Shown here piece after piece: positions 1 through 8,851 of a stretch of 64,000 nt of DNA. Source of the stretch: Symsagittifera roscoffensis (Eukaryota > Xenacoelomorpha > Acoela > Convolutidae); contig NC_087063.1 of the NCBI RefSeq assembly GCF_963678635.1, forward strand, positions 5,550,386 to 5,614,385, given 5' to 3'. Every line of letters begins with the position of its first letter. Within the stretch, counting starts at the first letter, position 1. The notes beneath the pieces were generated by a model. It was not told the origin of the DNA, searched no databases, and worked only from the letters and a program-made list of their open reading frames with translations. A program made the position numbers and the translations under genes.

Positions 1-1098
1 TACATATAGTGTCTTGATGAAAAATTTCTCGGTGATTTGTGGGTTAGCGAAGCGATCGTCGTCTAAGAATTGATCTTGGTTAGCTCTGATGATGTTGTGA
101 TCGTAGTATTCTAGTGTATATTCATTAGCTCTAGGTGCAGTGTGTATTTTTAGTGATTTTTTATATCCTACGTAAGTAAATTGTCTAGCGGTGAGTGGTG
201 TAGTTAGTCGATATAGCATGTCTTTGTTTCGGTCTATATCGATGGATGTGTTGGTTAAAGGTAAGCAAAGAGGGTTAGTGAAATGATAGTATGAGGTCCA
301 AGAGAGAGTGGGCATTAAAACGTATTCGTCTACAAAGTTGCGTGTTTCGTTAGCGTCATGAGTTGTGTTTAAGGTGTATTGTGGAAATGAGGGTAAAGTG
401 ATAGCTAAAAATTCTCTAGTGTTAGTATGCTGGGGGTGGTTGATGTATTCACGGGCTGTTCCTGGTTTTGCTGGGAAAGGATGGTTGGGGAACTTTCTTT
501 TAAAAGTGCGGTAAGCTCTATTAGTGTTGAGTGAGGATTCAGTTGATGTGGATGATGGTGCTAATGATTCAGTATAATTTGAAGAGGGTGTAGGGGGATT
601 GGATGAATTTGTAGTGGAGGAGATTTGGTTTATGGTCGGGGTGTTAAGGTGGTAGGGTTGTTGTTGGAGGGTAATAAAATTGTCTAGCTCTGGGGAGATT
701 CGGGGGGTGTCTGGAGATGATTGGTCAGAATGGTATGAGGAGTAGGTTGGGGTAACTTGGGAAGCATAAGAGGGTGTAGGAGTGATGGGGTCAGGGTTAT
801 TTGACAATATGGGTTGAAAAGGAGGTTGAGAAAACTGAGAAGGGTTATGAAAATTATTGGATGGAGATGGTTCTGAGTCGGCAAATTCGTCGGGGGTTTC
901 AATATTCGGGTTATTTAGCTGTGAAATGGAGTATAAAACTGAAATTTGTGAGTTAGTGTCGGAATTCATGCCTGATGTTACATTGCTAGATGGAAAATCG
1001 GGTGGCGGAAAAGCAAAAAGTGGTATTATTGGGATTGAAGAGGTAAGGTTGGTTGGATGGGAATTTGATCGATGGAGTGATCCAAGTTGGCGGCTCAT
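1..1098 (-). CDS. Terminal ORF of element 1, at least 366 residues, partial
   Basis: An open frame starts with ATG at 1098 and stays open to the left window edge, so its end is missing. The start codon overlaps the stop codon of the envelope ORF as ATGA (1095-1098), an arrangement known from coupled termination-reinitiation. The first ~170 residues are low complexity, rich in Ser, Pro, Thr, Asn and Gln. The last ~190 look folded, with many Tyr, Phe and charged residues, and include stretches such as NRAYRTFKRKFPNHPF and LTARQFTYVGYKK. I do not recognise the family. It could be an accessory or structural protein translated with the envelope. Its coding nature rests on 366 sense codons without a stop and on the tight overlap. 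Confidence 0.6.
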   Translation of the reverse strand, partial: MSRQLGSLHRSNSHPTNLTSSIPIIPLFAFPPPDFPSSNVTSGMNSDTNSQISVLYSISQLNNPNIETPDEFADSEPSPSNNFHNPSQFSQPPFQPILSNNPDPITPTPSYASQVTPTYSSYHSDQSSPDTPRISPELDNFITLQQQPYHLNTPTINQISSTTNSSNPPTPSSNYTESLAPSSTSTESSLNTNRAYRTFKRKFPNHPFPAKPGTAREYINHPQHTNTREFLAITLPSFPQYTLNTTHDANETRNFVDEYVLMPTLSWTSYYHFTNPLCLPLTNTSIDIDRNKDMLYRLTTPLTARQFTYVGYKKSLKIHTAPRANEYTLEYYDHNIIRANQDQFLDDDRFANPQITEKFFIKTLYV

Positions 1099-3713
1099 CG
1101 TGGGCTAAAAAAATTATTATTTTGAGATTGAAAAGCGGTGGTATGTGGTTGTTCAATAATTTGTTCGTAAGTATTATCATCTTGTGATTGATGTGTCATT
1201 ATATGTTGGACGGGACTTTGTGATGTGGTGAGTCTAAAGTTTGGATTATGTGTGATTGCTAAATTTCTAAAATTTCGTGGGACTAGGGATAGTGGATGGT
1301 TATTTGGTAGGGGTGGTAATTGTGGTGCCGTTGGCTGTGGGTCGACATTGTTATGTTCTTCGTCGTATGTATTTTGTCGTGTTGTTATTTTTGTGTTATA
1401 TTCTTTTATTTGTGCGTCTAAAAGAATTTTGTTTATAGATGTGGAAAAAATTCCAAAAAATCCTGCAAAAAGTATGCGTGCTACGCTTGCTTGTCTGTTT
1501 ACTTGTGTGTGTATAGCACATGTATTGTAGATTCCTTTTAAGAGTGAGAAAAGAAATCCAATAAAGTTAAACATTGCGTATAAAATAGTCAATTTTTCTA
1601 AGATGTAGTAGGGCCATCCTAGAAAATCTAGGATCTCATTTTTGAGTGTAACAAAGCTAAAAATGTTAATTGGTGATATATCTTGGGGACGGTATTTTTC
1701 GCCGTTTAGATATATATAATCTTTAATGTCTTTAAAATATCCGCTATAGTCTTGCGTGTAGATATCGGCAAATCCTGCAGTTTCTGCAAGTTTGCGTAAA
1801 TTTTGGTCTATTGATTGTCTTTGTATAGTGTCCATTTGTGTTAATAATTCTTGGAATTGTTGTGTTCTAATGTGATGTTGAATATCTGATTTTGAATAGA
1901 TTCCTATTGATTGTAAGTCTATATTTGGGTTTCGAGCAATAGCGCGAATGCTTTCAGGTGAAAATTTTTTGAGTGATTGCATTAATGTGGGATATGGAGT
2001 GAGAAGATAATATTTGTTTTCATCAGGGTTTAGTTGTACTACATTGTGGCTATTTTCTGATCCACATGGGACTGCGGTATCCCAGAAATAGGTTCTTCGT
2101 GAAAGTGTATCCACGAAATGTACTTTATTCTTATAAAAGATAGGGATTCTTTTATAACATCGTTTATCTTCAAAAACGTATAGTGGTGATACTTTTTTAG
2201 TACAAGTATAAAACCATAAAATGTTTCCTTCGTAGTCTAAAAAATTTGATCTATTTCCTGATAATAAGTATCCTGCGTAGGGTATTTTTAATACTGCTAG
2301 TGCAAGTGATTGTAGTATTTGTGTTCGTTCTAATTCGCATAGTTGATGTAGTGTTTCTAATTCGGAGAGTGACATTTCTTGAAAAATGCGGCTAATTGTA
2401 TAGTCTAGTTTCATATCCAAATGAATATCATAGTGGATATTACCAAAATATGTAGTATTCATTAGTGATAATTCTTGTAAGCGTGTGCTTCTGGTGTCAT
2501 AAGGTTTTAGATGTCCACCAGGTTGTCCGTTGCTTTTTTGAAAATTAACTGGTATATAGGATGTTCCTTCGTTTAGAGGATGACCTGTGGCGTATGGGTC
2601 GATTTTTACTTTACCAGTGGTCATGTCGAATCCTTTTTCATATTCAACTAATATTTCAGAGTATTGTGTTCTGTGAAGTGGATTCCTGTATTTACATGCA
2701 AGTTCTGTTTCTTGATATATTTGAAAACGTGTCAATTTATTTTCTATATTGTCTATGTTTCTAAAATCGGAACTTAGTTTGCGTGATGGATGGACTTGTT
2801 CATATGGAATTGATTGTATGAAATATTTTTCGTGAAATTTTATCATACGAGCGTGTATTTTTGCTACTTGAAATGTTGTACATGTGTCTTCGGGGAACCA
2901 AACAATTGTTGCTTGTGTTCTTGTTGTAGGGTCGCAATATCCTTGATCGTTTTTACAAGGTAGTCGGATTCCTTGATAGATCATTGTATTATCAGATAAA
3001 TCTCGTGTGAGTTGTATTTTTTCGAGTTGTATTTTCCAATCGAAAAACATTATTTCTTGGTATCCTTTATTTTTCGTGTCTGCTTTGCAGTTTGATGGGT
3101 TATTTATACCAATGTGTGGTATCCAATGTTTATCGTGTAGGTCATAGGTTAATCGTCCGTGTGCGCCGTTATACGGGTATTTTTCGTCTAGTTTTATATG
3201 TCCTTGGTGTCTTTCAAGTTGTGATTGATGTACAGAGTCTGAAAAAACTTGAAAATTAACTAATTTTCTTTGGGAGTTTTTATTTTGTGTGATGTTTAGT
3301 CTAAGTAATTCATTTTTACAATCGTCGGGATTGAGATGTAAAAGACGTTCTATATTACTTTGGTAGAATGATTCATGGTCAAGTCGGTTTTTGTTTCCGT
3401 TCGAGACTTGTGAACAATGTACTTTCTTTTCGGAAAATGTTGCTGTGAATTTATAACCTGTAACTGTTGTAGCTCGGGCTTTTGAATAGAGTGTTGCTAT
3501 TATATCTGTGGTTTCTATAGCTTGTGGTTCTGTTTCACATTGTGATACCTGATTGATTGCATATTTATGTAGTGTTTTTTGTTCATTTTCTTCGCAATCG
3601 TAATGTGTTACTAATAAATCTTGTGGTCCTGTACGAGGGGAAGGGTTTATGTTTTGATTTGAGGTTATTAGAAAAAGGGTTTGGAGAAAAATTAATAATT
3701 TTAGAATATACAT
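1095..3713 (-). CDS. env: Envelope-like glycoprotein of element 1
   Basis: 872 residues. It begins with a hydrophobic signal-peptide-like stretch (residues ~1-18), followed by a cysteine-bearing ectodomain with many N-X-S/T glycosylation sites. Hydrophobic, membrane-spanning-like segments lie near residues 690-720 and 735-755, followed by a polar tail. The N-terminal pattern, YDC then C about 20 residues later then a CSQ motif, resembles the glycoproteins of chuviruses, which have been captured as env by several invertebrate LTR elements. That family call is my pattern recognition and was not searched. It follows the AUG-less ORF with a 13-nt overlap and precedes the terminal ORF with an ATGA overlap. 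The reading frame is intact. Expression would be expected from a spliced subgenomic RNA. Confidence 0.65.
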   Translation of the reverse strand: MYILKLLIFLQTLFLITSNQNINPSPRTGPQDLLVTHYDCEENEQKTLHKYAINQVSQCETEPQAIETTDIIATLYSKARATTVTGYKFTATFSEKKVHCSQVSNGNKNRLDHESFYQSNIERLLHLNPDDCKNELLRLNITQNKNSQRKLVNFQVFSDSVHQSQLERHQGHIKLDEKYPYNGAHGRLTYDLHDKHWIPHIGINNPSNCKADTKNKGYQEIMFFDWKIQLEKIQLTRDLSDNTMIYQGIRLPCKNDQGYCDPTTRTQATIVWFPEDTCTTFQVAKIHARMIKFHEKYFIQSIPYEQVHPSRKLSSDFRNIDNIENKLTRFQIYQETELACKYRNPLHRTQYSEILVEYEKGFDMTTGKVKIDPYATGHPLNEGTSYIPVNFQKSNGQPGGHLKPYDTRSTRLQELSLMNTTYFGNIHYDIHLDMKLDYTISRIFQEMSLSELETLHQLCELERTQILQSLALAVLKIPYAGYLLSGNRSNFLDYEGNILWFYTCTKKVSPLYVFEDKRCYKRIPIFYKNKVHFVDTLSRRTYFWDTAVPCGSENSHNVVQLNPDENKYYLLTPYPTLMQSLKKFSPESIRAIARNPNIDLQSIGIYSKSDIQHHIRTQQFQELLTQMDTIQRQSIDQNLRKLAETAGFADIYTQDYSGYFKDIKDYIYLNGEKYRPQDISPINIFSFVTLKNEILDFLGWPYYILEKLTILYAMFNFIGFLFSLLKGIYNTCAIHTQVNRQASVARILFAGFFGIFSTSINKILLDAQIKEYNTKITTRQNTYDEEHNNVDPQPTAPQLPPLPNNHPLSLVPRNFRNLAITHNPNFRLTTSQSPVQHIMTHQSQDDNTYEQIIEQPHTTAFQSQNNNFFSPR

Positions 3714-4837
3714 GTGTATGATAATCCTGAGTATGGATTATAAAATGTAATGTAACCAATTGTGTTTTTGGTGTATCTGTCGTATTTGTATATTACTTCA
3801 GTAGTTATAAACGGTGGTGGTAGTGATTGAGCTGTTATGTTAGGTGGATTTAATGGGTAGGGATGTTGGGTAATATTATTTAACTTAACTGTGATTTCAA
3901 ACTTTAATTGTAAACTGTTTTGTTGGAGTATTTGAATATTGTGATCACGGATATCGTTGTGAATATCTTGACGATATTGTAATCTATTAAGTGCCCAGTT
4001 ATGAAGGCGGTTACTTTCTTGATGTTGTCCAAATAATGGTGGAGGTGCTGTGAATGTATTCCAATCTAATCTTAAAGGAATATTTATAGATGATTGTTCT
4101 CGATATCTGGCGTCGAGATTATTTGGAAAATTTAAGTTAAAGGGTAGTGGTGAAAATTGACTTATTGATGGTGTTGATGGTAGTGATAATGTTTCTGGTA
4201 GTGATGAGGATGTTGTTGTATCCGTAGAAATATCTATGGGGTCATTGACTAAATTTGGTTCACCTTGTGTGAATGAATTTGTAGTCCAATATGGTAGTCG
4301 TGATGTTAGGTTTGGGGGGTTAAAGGGATTTTCACGTATCTGTTCAGATGTTGGTGTTGAACCTAAGTAGTCTGAAGGTAGACTGGAAGTGCTTCGTTGT
4401 GAAAAAAGTGTAGGAGTTTCTGGTGTGATACCAGTGGTGTTTTCTGGAGTGGTTTGTGTTGGGGATTGAGGTATATCAAAATGAACTCGGGGAGTTTGAA
4501 AATTTCTATTTCGTCGAGGATGTATAATTTGTCTATTTATTTCTGCTGTGTTTTGGTTTTGACTAAGGTTTCGTATTCTACTTAGTTCTTGTGGTAGTGT
4601 TGGGTAAAGATTATATGTTGGTTCACTTAGGGATGCTTGTCGTTGAACTGGTTCTAGTGGTTCAGATAAACGAGCGTGCCGTTCTTCAAAAGTGTATGGA
4701 TTGTCTTGAAAAGAAATTCGTGTAAATGTTTGAGGGTTTTGAGTAGTTGAAGGTGGTGTTGGATTATCTTGGGATGATGTCGGTGAAGACTGATTCTGTG
4801 ACTGTTGGGTAGCAATTTTTGATGGATTTTTAAATTG
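3701..4837 (-). CDS. AUG-less Pro/Thr/Ser/Gln-rich ORF upstream of env
   Basis: A 378-codon open frame runs from just after an in-frame TAA (4838-4840) to a TAA at 3701-3703. I translated it fully and found no methionine codon in frame. The first ~300 residues are low complexity, dominated by Pro, Thr, Ser, Gln and Asn. The last ~80 are better structured and end with GYITFYNPYSGLSYTCIF. It overlaps the env start by 13 nt in another frame. Without an AUG it must be reached by splicing from an upstream start, a non-AUG start or recoding. A simple slip from the micro-ORF just upstream does not work, because both frames hit stops at the junction. Function unknown. Long openness in AT-rich DNA argues against chance. 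Confidence 0.55.
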   Translation of the reverse strand, partial: QFKNPSKIATQQSQNQSSPTSSQDNPTPPSTTQNPQTFTRISFQDNPYTFEERHARLSEPLEPVQRQASLSEPTYNLYPTLPQELSRIRNLSQNQNTAEINRQIIHPRRNRNFQTPRVHFDIPQSPTQTTPENTTGITPETPTLFSQRSTSSLPSDYLGSTPTSEQIRENPFNPPNLTSRLPYWTTNSFTQGEPNLVNDPIDISTDTTTSSSLPETLSLPSTPSISQFSPLPFNLNFPNNLDARYREQSSINIPLRLDWNTFTAPPPLFGQHQESNRLHNWALNRLQYRQDIHNDIRDHNIQILQQNSLQLKFEITVKLNNITQHPYPLNPPNITAQSLPPPFITTEVIYKYDRYTKNTIGYITFYNPYSGLSYTCIF

Positions 4838-4842
4838 TTACT

Positions 4843-5031
4843 TTAGTGGGAAGGTTTATGTTTATTATAATATTCTTCTAAAAAAAGAATTAGAAAAATT
4901 GTTGCTAGGGCAAATGTGATGATTGCTTTCTTTATACATTTACATATTGTCAAAATGAGGGATAATAGAAATGTTATGAAAATTACAAACAATAAAAAAA
5001 TATCAGTTCTACTGAAAATTGTTCGTATCAT
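4843..5031 (-). CDS. Micro-ORF with two membrane segments
   Basis: 62 residues starting MIRTIFSRTD. Two hydrophobic stretches (residues ~12-29 and ~37-51) are separated by a short basic, cysteine-containing loop (CKCIKK), and the tail is polar. It sits between integrase and the AUG-less ORF, in the position where retroviruses place small accessory proteins, and could be a small hairpin membrane protein. At this length in AT-rich DNA, chance hydrophobicity is a real alternative, since U-rich codons encode Phe, Leu and Ile. No family recognised. Confidence 0.3.
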   Translation of the reverse strand: MIRTIFSRTDIFLLFVIFITFLLSLILTICKCIKKAIITFALATIFLILFLEEYYNKHKPSH

Positions 5032-5860
5032 TTAGACAAGTTGTTAAAATCGTACCTGTGGATATATTCAAGGGTTTTGGAAAGTTGGAGGAATAGTTCA
5101 ATTATTGTGTAGAAAATTTAAAAAATGTTACAAAAAATTATTATGATTATTAGAAAAGATTCAATGATATCAAAAAGAAATATTATAAAGGCTTGAAGTA
5201 TTGAAAAAAAATGTTTAAAATTGATAAATATTTGAGCGACTGTTTGAGAGAAAAGCATATAAGAAATGATCTCTTGGTCGAATATTTTTTTGCTGTTTGA
5301 GGCGATTTTCTAGTGTGGTCGAATTATTTATTAGTTTTTTGACAAGTGGGTTGAGTTTCGTAAAAAATTGTTGGGGGCAATTTTCATGGTGACTGGGAGG
5401 TCGTCTTTTTCTTTATTTTTGTTTGTCAAATGATCCGGGGTATGGTGAGATTTTTATACTTTAGGCTAATTAAAATCTTCATTTTGTGACTTTAGGCTAA
5501 GTTATCAAATTTGTTTTGGGGGTATTCGTGGTCTGAGTTGGGGAAATATTGTTGATCTTTGGGTTATTAGATAAGGGAGGGGTACGGTATTATGGTGATA
5601 TTTATTTTAGCTGTCAAGTTGGAGTGGTTTGCTTATTTTTGACCTGGAGGTTGTAAAGTTATAGTTAGAGATGTGCCTGGAGTTCTAGATTATTCGTCTA
5701 ATTGATCTTAGTTTGAGTTAGAGAAAGTGGCGGATTGGATGAATCCTATTGGTCTATTTTGAACTAGAATTATTGCGTACTTTGTGAGCATGTTATTTTG
5801 AAAAATGGAAATGAAAAATGTTACGGAGGTTTCAAGATTGTGAAGTATAAAATGTTAAAA
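5032..5860. other. Non-coding spacer between pol and 3' ORFs of element 1
   Basis: About 830 bp with no convincing ORF in either direction. It contains an imperfect repeat of ctttaggctaa near 5460 and 5492 and several T-rich tracts. This is where a splice acceptor for the downstream accessory and env ORFs would be expected, but I could not single one out. Confidence 0.4.
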
Positions 5861-8851
5861 TTACTTTTTAAATTCTACTTTCTTTAATATTTTAGATTGG
5901 GGGATGAACATTTTGTAGTTTTTACGTGGTTGATTTCGGAGTCTTGTTGTCTTTCTATGTTCTGATTTGTCTATTTCTTCTTGGGGTATTATTTGTTCTG
6001 TCATTTTTCTATTTTTTCTTTGTTTTGGAGATTCTTTATGATTTTGTGTATTGTTTTTGGTGGCGGTTGGTTTTGTGTTTTGAGTTTCGGTGGGGTTATC
6101 ATTTTGTTCTGTGTTTTTTAGATGTGGTTCATTTTGAATGATTTTTAATCCTGTGAAAGAATATAATTGAGTTAATTCGCGGAGTGCGTATTCTTTTGGG
6201 TAATAAGGTAATAGGTTGTTTCGATGTTGAACGATTTCTTTTTTGTTTGAGTCGATAATTTTATATGTGACATCTGTGGGTTTTGCAATTATTTGATAGG
6301 GTCCTTTTCGGAGGGGTTGTAATTTTTTAGAAATTCCTTTGTGAGTATTAAAATTAGGTATTAAAACAAATGTTCCAATTTTTAAATCGGAAGCTGGTGT
6401 AAAACGTGAATTGATTTGTTCATTAATATTTTGTCTTTGTAATAACTTTTTTGTTATTTTTTGATAAATTTCATTGTGTTTTTTATCTCTATTTAAAATC
6501 CATTCGGTGTGTGTACCGGAGGCTAATTTAAGAATTTGTGGGTGATGAAAATGATCTTCATCGTGTGTATGTAAAGGTAGGTTATAACAAATTGAGTCTT
6601 TATTTGGTTGACAATAACCTTGTGCGTTTTTATGTGAATTTGCTGTAAACATTATTGGTTTGCGTGGCTTTTGGTTAAAAACCATTTCGTATGGTGACAT
6701 TCCTAAAGTTGTCGTAATTTGTGAATTATATGCTAAGGGAAATAATTTTACATTTGCTGACCATTCGGTATATTTTGTATCATTTCCGTTGATGATACAT
6801 CTAAGATATTCTTGTAATGAACGGTTCATACCTTCGACTAAGCCGTTTGTCCAAGGTGCATGAGATGTACGTGGTTTGTGTTTAATGTTGTATAAATGAC
6901 ATAGTGTTATTATTTCATTATTTATGAATTCTGTACCATTGTCTGTAACTAAAATTTCTGGTAGTCCAAATTTTGCTATCCAGTGTTCATAGAGTGTTGT
7001 GTATGCGTAATAAGCGTTACAATGTGGTACTGGATTAAGTGCTACATAATGTGTAAATGCGTCAACAATTACCATAATGTAGGAGTTTCCTTCTGATGAG
7101 GGTGAAATTGGTCCTTTAGTATCAAATGAGATACGGTGATTAAAGTATAAACTTTGTCCTTTAAAATCTTGTTTTTGTGCTACTTGTTTTTGATTTGGGT
7201 AAGGTTTATTTAGCTGACATACTATACAATCATTGCATAGTACTTTTATCCAAATTGGTGCATTTGGGAAGTAAAAATTTTGTATAAAATTTGAATATGT
7301 TTTTTCTGATCCAGAGTGTCCTTTAATATTTTGTGTATGTGAAATATTAAAAGCTATAAGAATCATACTTATAGGGAGACAGGGAACTGTGGATTCGTTT
7401 AAATTGTATTCTAAAAGGTCTGTAGTTTTATTGATTGTTGTGTTGTTAAATTTGCGAAAGTATCGGAGGAGTGTTTTGTTTCCTAGAATGGTTGAATCTG
7501 CTTTGATAGGTTTAGTTTTATATTTGTGCCATGATTTTAGTTGTCGAATTATCGGGTCAAGGTTTTGATATTGTTTCAGTGTTGAAATTGTAATCGTATC
7601 TGTTGGGGGGAGAAAAATGTTTTCAACTTCGAATTTAGATAAGGGTATTGTATCAAGTGGGTCGTGAAGGTCAAAAACTTGATTTATTGTGTATTTTGAA
7701 TCATTTGTTTGTGGTCCTGATAAATTTATTTTATCAGTTAAATCTTCTTTTTCAATTAGTGGAAAATGGTCGTTTTTAGGTAGGTGTTGTTTTGTTCGTT
7801 TTTGTTGGGTGTTATTTTTTATCCATTGAGAATATGGAATTGGTTTAAAAGTTGATGTTCCAAGTAGGTCAACTTCATAATGATTATTTTGACAATCTAA
7901 ATAAAGTGGGAAATGTTGTAAATTATTTATTTGTGATTGTTCAATATCAGTTTTAACTGCATATTTGCATTCTAATCGAGGTGATGTTTCGTTTTCTGCA
8001 AGGTAGAATTTTATGTTTTTGGGTATTTCAACTGTTGTTTTTCGTGTAAGTAATTCAGGTGGTGTATTTCGACTTAAGGTGTCTGGTAATGCAAGATTTT
8101 TTCCTGCAGTCCAAACTATATGTAAGTTTGGAAACTTCATTAGAATTAGTTGAAATCTGTAAACTCGGTGGTTTGGGTTAGATTTCTGTGTAAAAAGAAA
8201 GATGATTGGTTTGTGGTCTGTGAATAAAACTGTGGGATGTTTTGATCCAAGTATCAGAAATTCATATTCTGTAAGTGTATATATTATGGCTGTACATTCT
8301 CTCATTAGAGTTGAGAGTCGTAGCTCTGCTTGAGTGAATAATCGAGAATTTGCTGATATTAGGTTCATTTTATTTGTACCATTATGTGATTGTAATAATG
8401 CTGCGCCGATGCCAAAGTTCGAAGCATCGCACATTGCATAAAATGGTTGATCAGGGTCTGGAATTGTGTTTGAAATTTGTTCAGTTAAAAGTTTCTTTAT
8501 TTCTTCGAATCGTGTTTGATGTTCTGTATTCCATTCAAAATTATTTTGTTGTCTAAGGATGTTGTAAAATGGTCGTAGATATAATTGCATTTTATAAACA
8601 TATTTACTTAAAAAGTTTAACATTCCAAGGAACTCTTGGATTTTCTTTTTATTTGTTGGTGGTTGAAGTTTTTGAATAGCGTCAATGCGTGATTTCAGTG
8701 GAGTGATTGTTTTTCTTTCTATGTTATGTCCTAAGAATTTAACTCTTGTCAAAAAGAAATGTGATTTATCGGGGGCGGCCTTCAGATTTTCATTCTGAAG
8801 TATTTGGTGATATGTTTCTAAAACTTTGAACATTTCGTCTTTTGATTGTGA
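5861..8851 (-). pseudogene. pol: Element 1 pol, 3' part: end of RT, RNase H, integrase
   Basis: Continues the gag-pol frame after the TAA at 8852-8854. The first Met after the stop is at 8833. It begins with the RT thumb (FLGHNIERKTITPLKSRI and similar). RNase H follows, with a CDAS-type first catalytic Asp ~140 residues in. The integrase zinc-binding region is HX..HX..CX2C (NIKGHSGSEKTYS...CNDCIVC, ~500-545). The integrase core has SFDTKGP, TDNGTEF and NGLVEGMNRSLQEY carrying the DDE triad. A KGPYQII module (~840) is the GPY/F-like domain typical of Ty3/Gypsy. The last ~100 residues are lysine-rich. Everything after the stop is intact, so decay is minimal. This is either one recent nonsense mutation or a programmed readthrough site. 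Confidence 0.85.
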
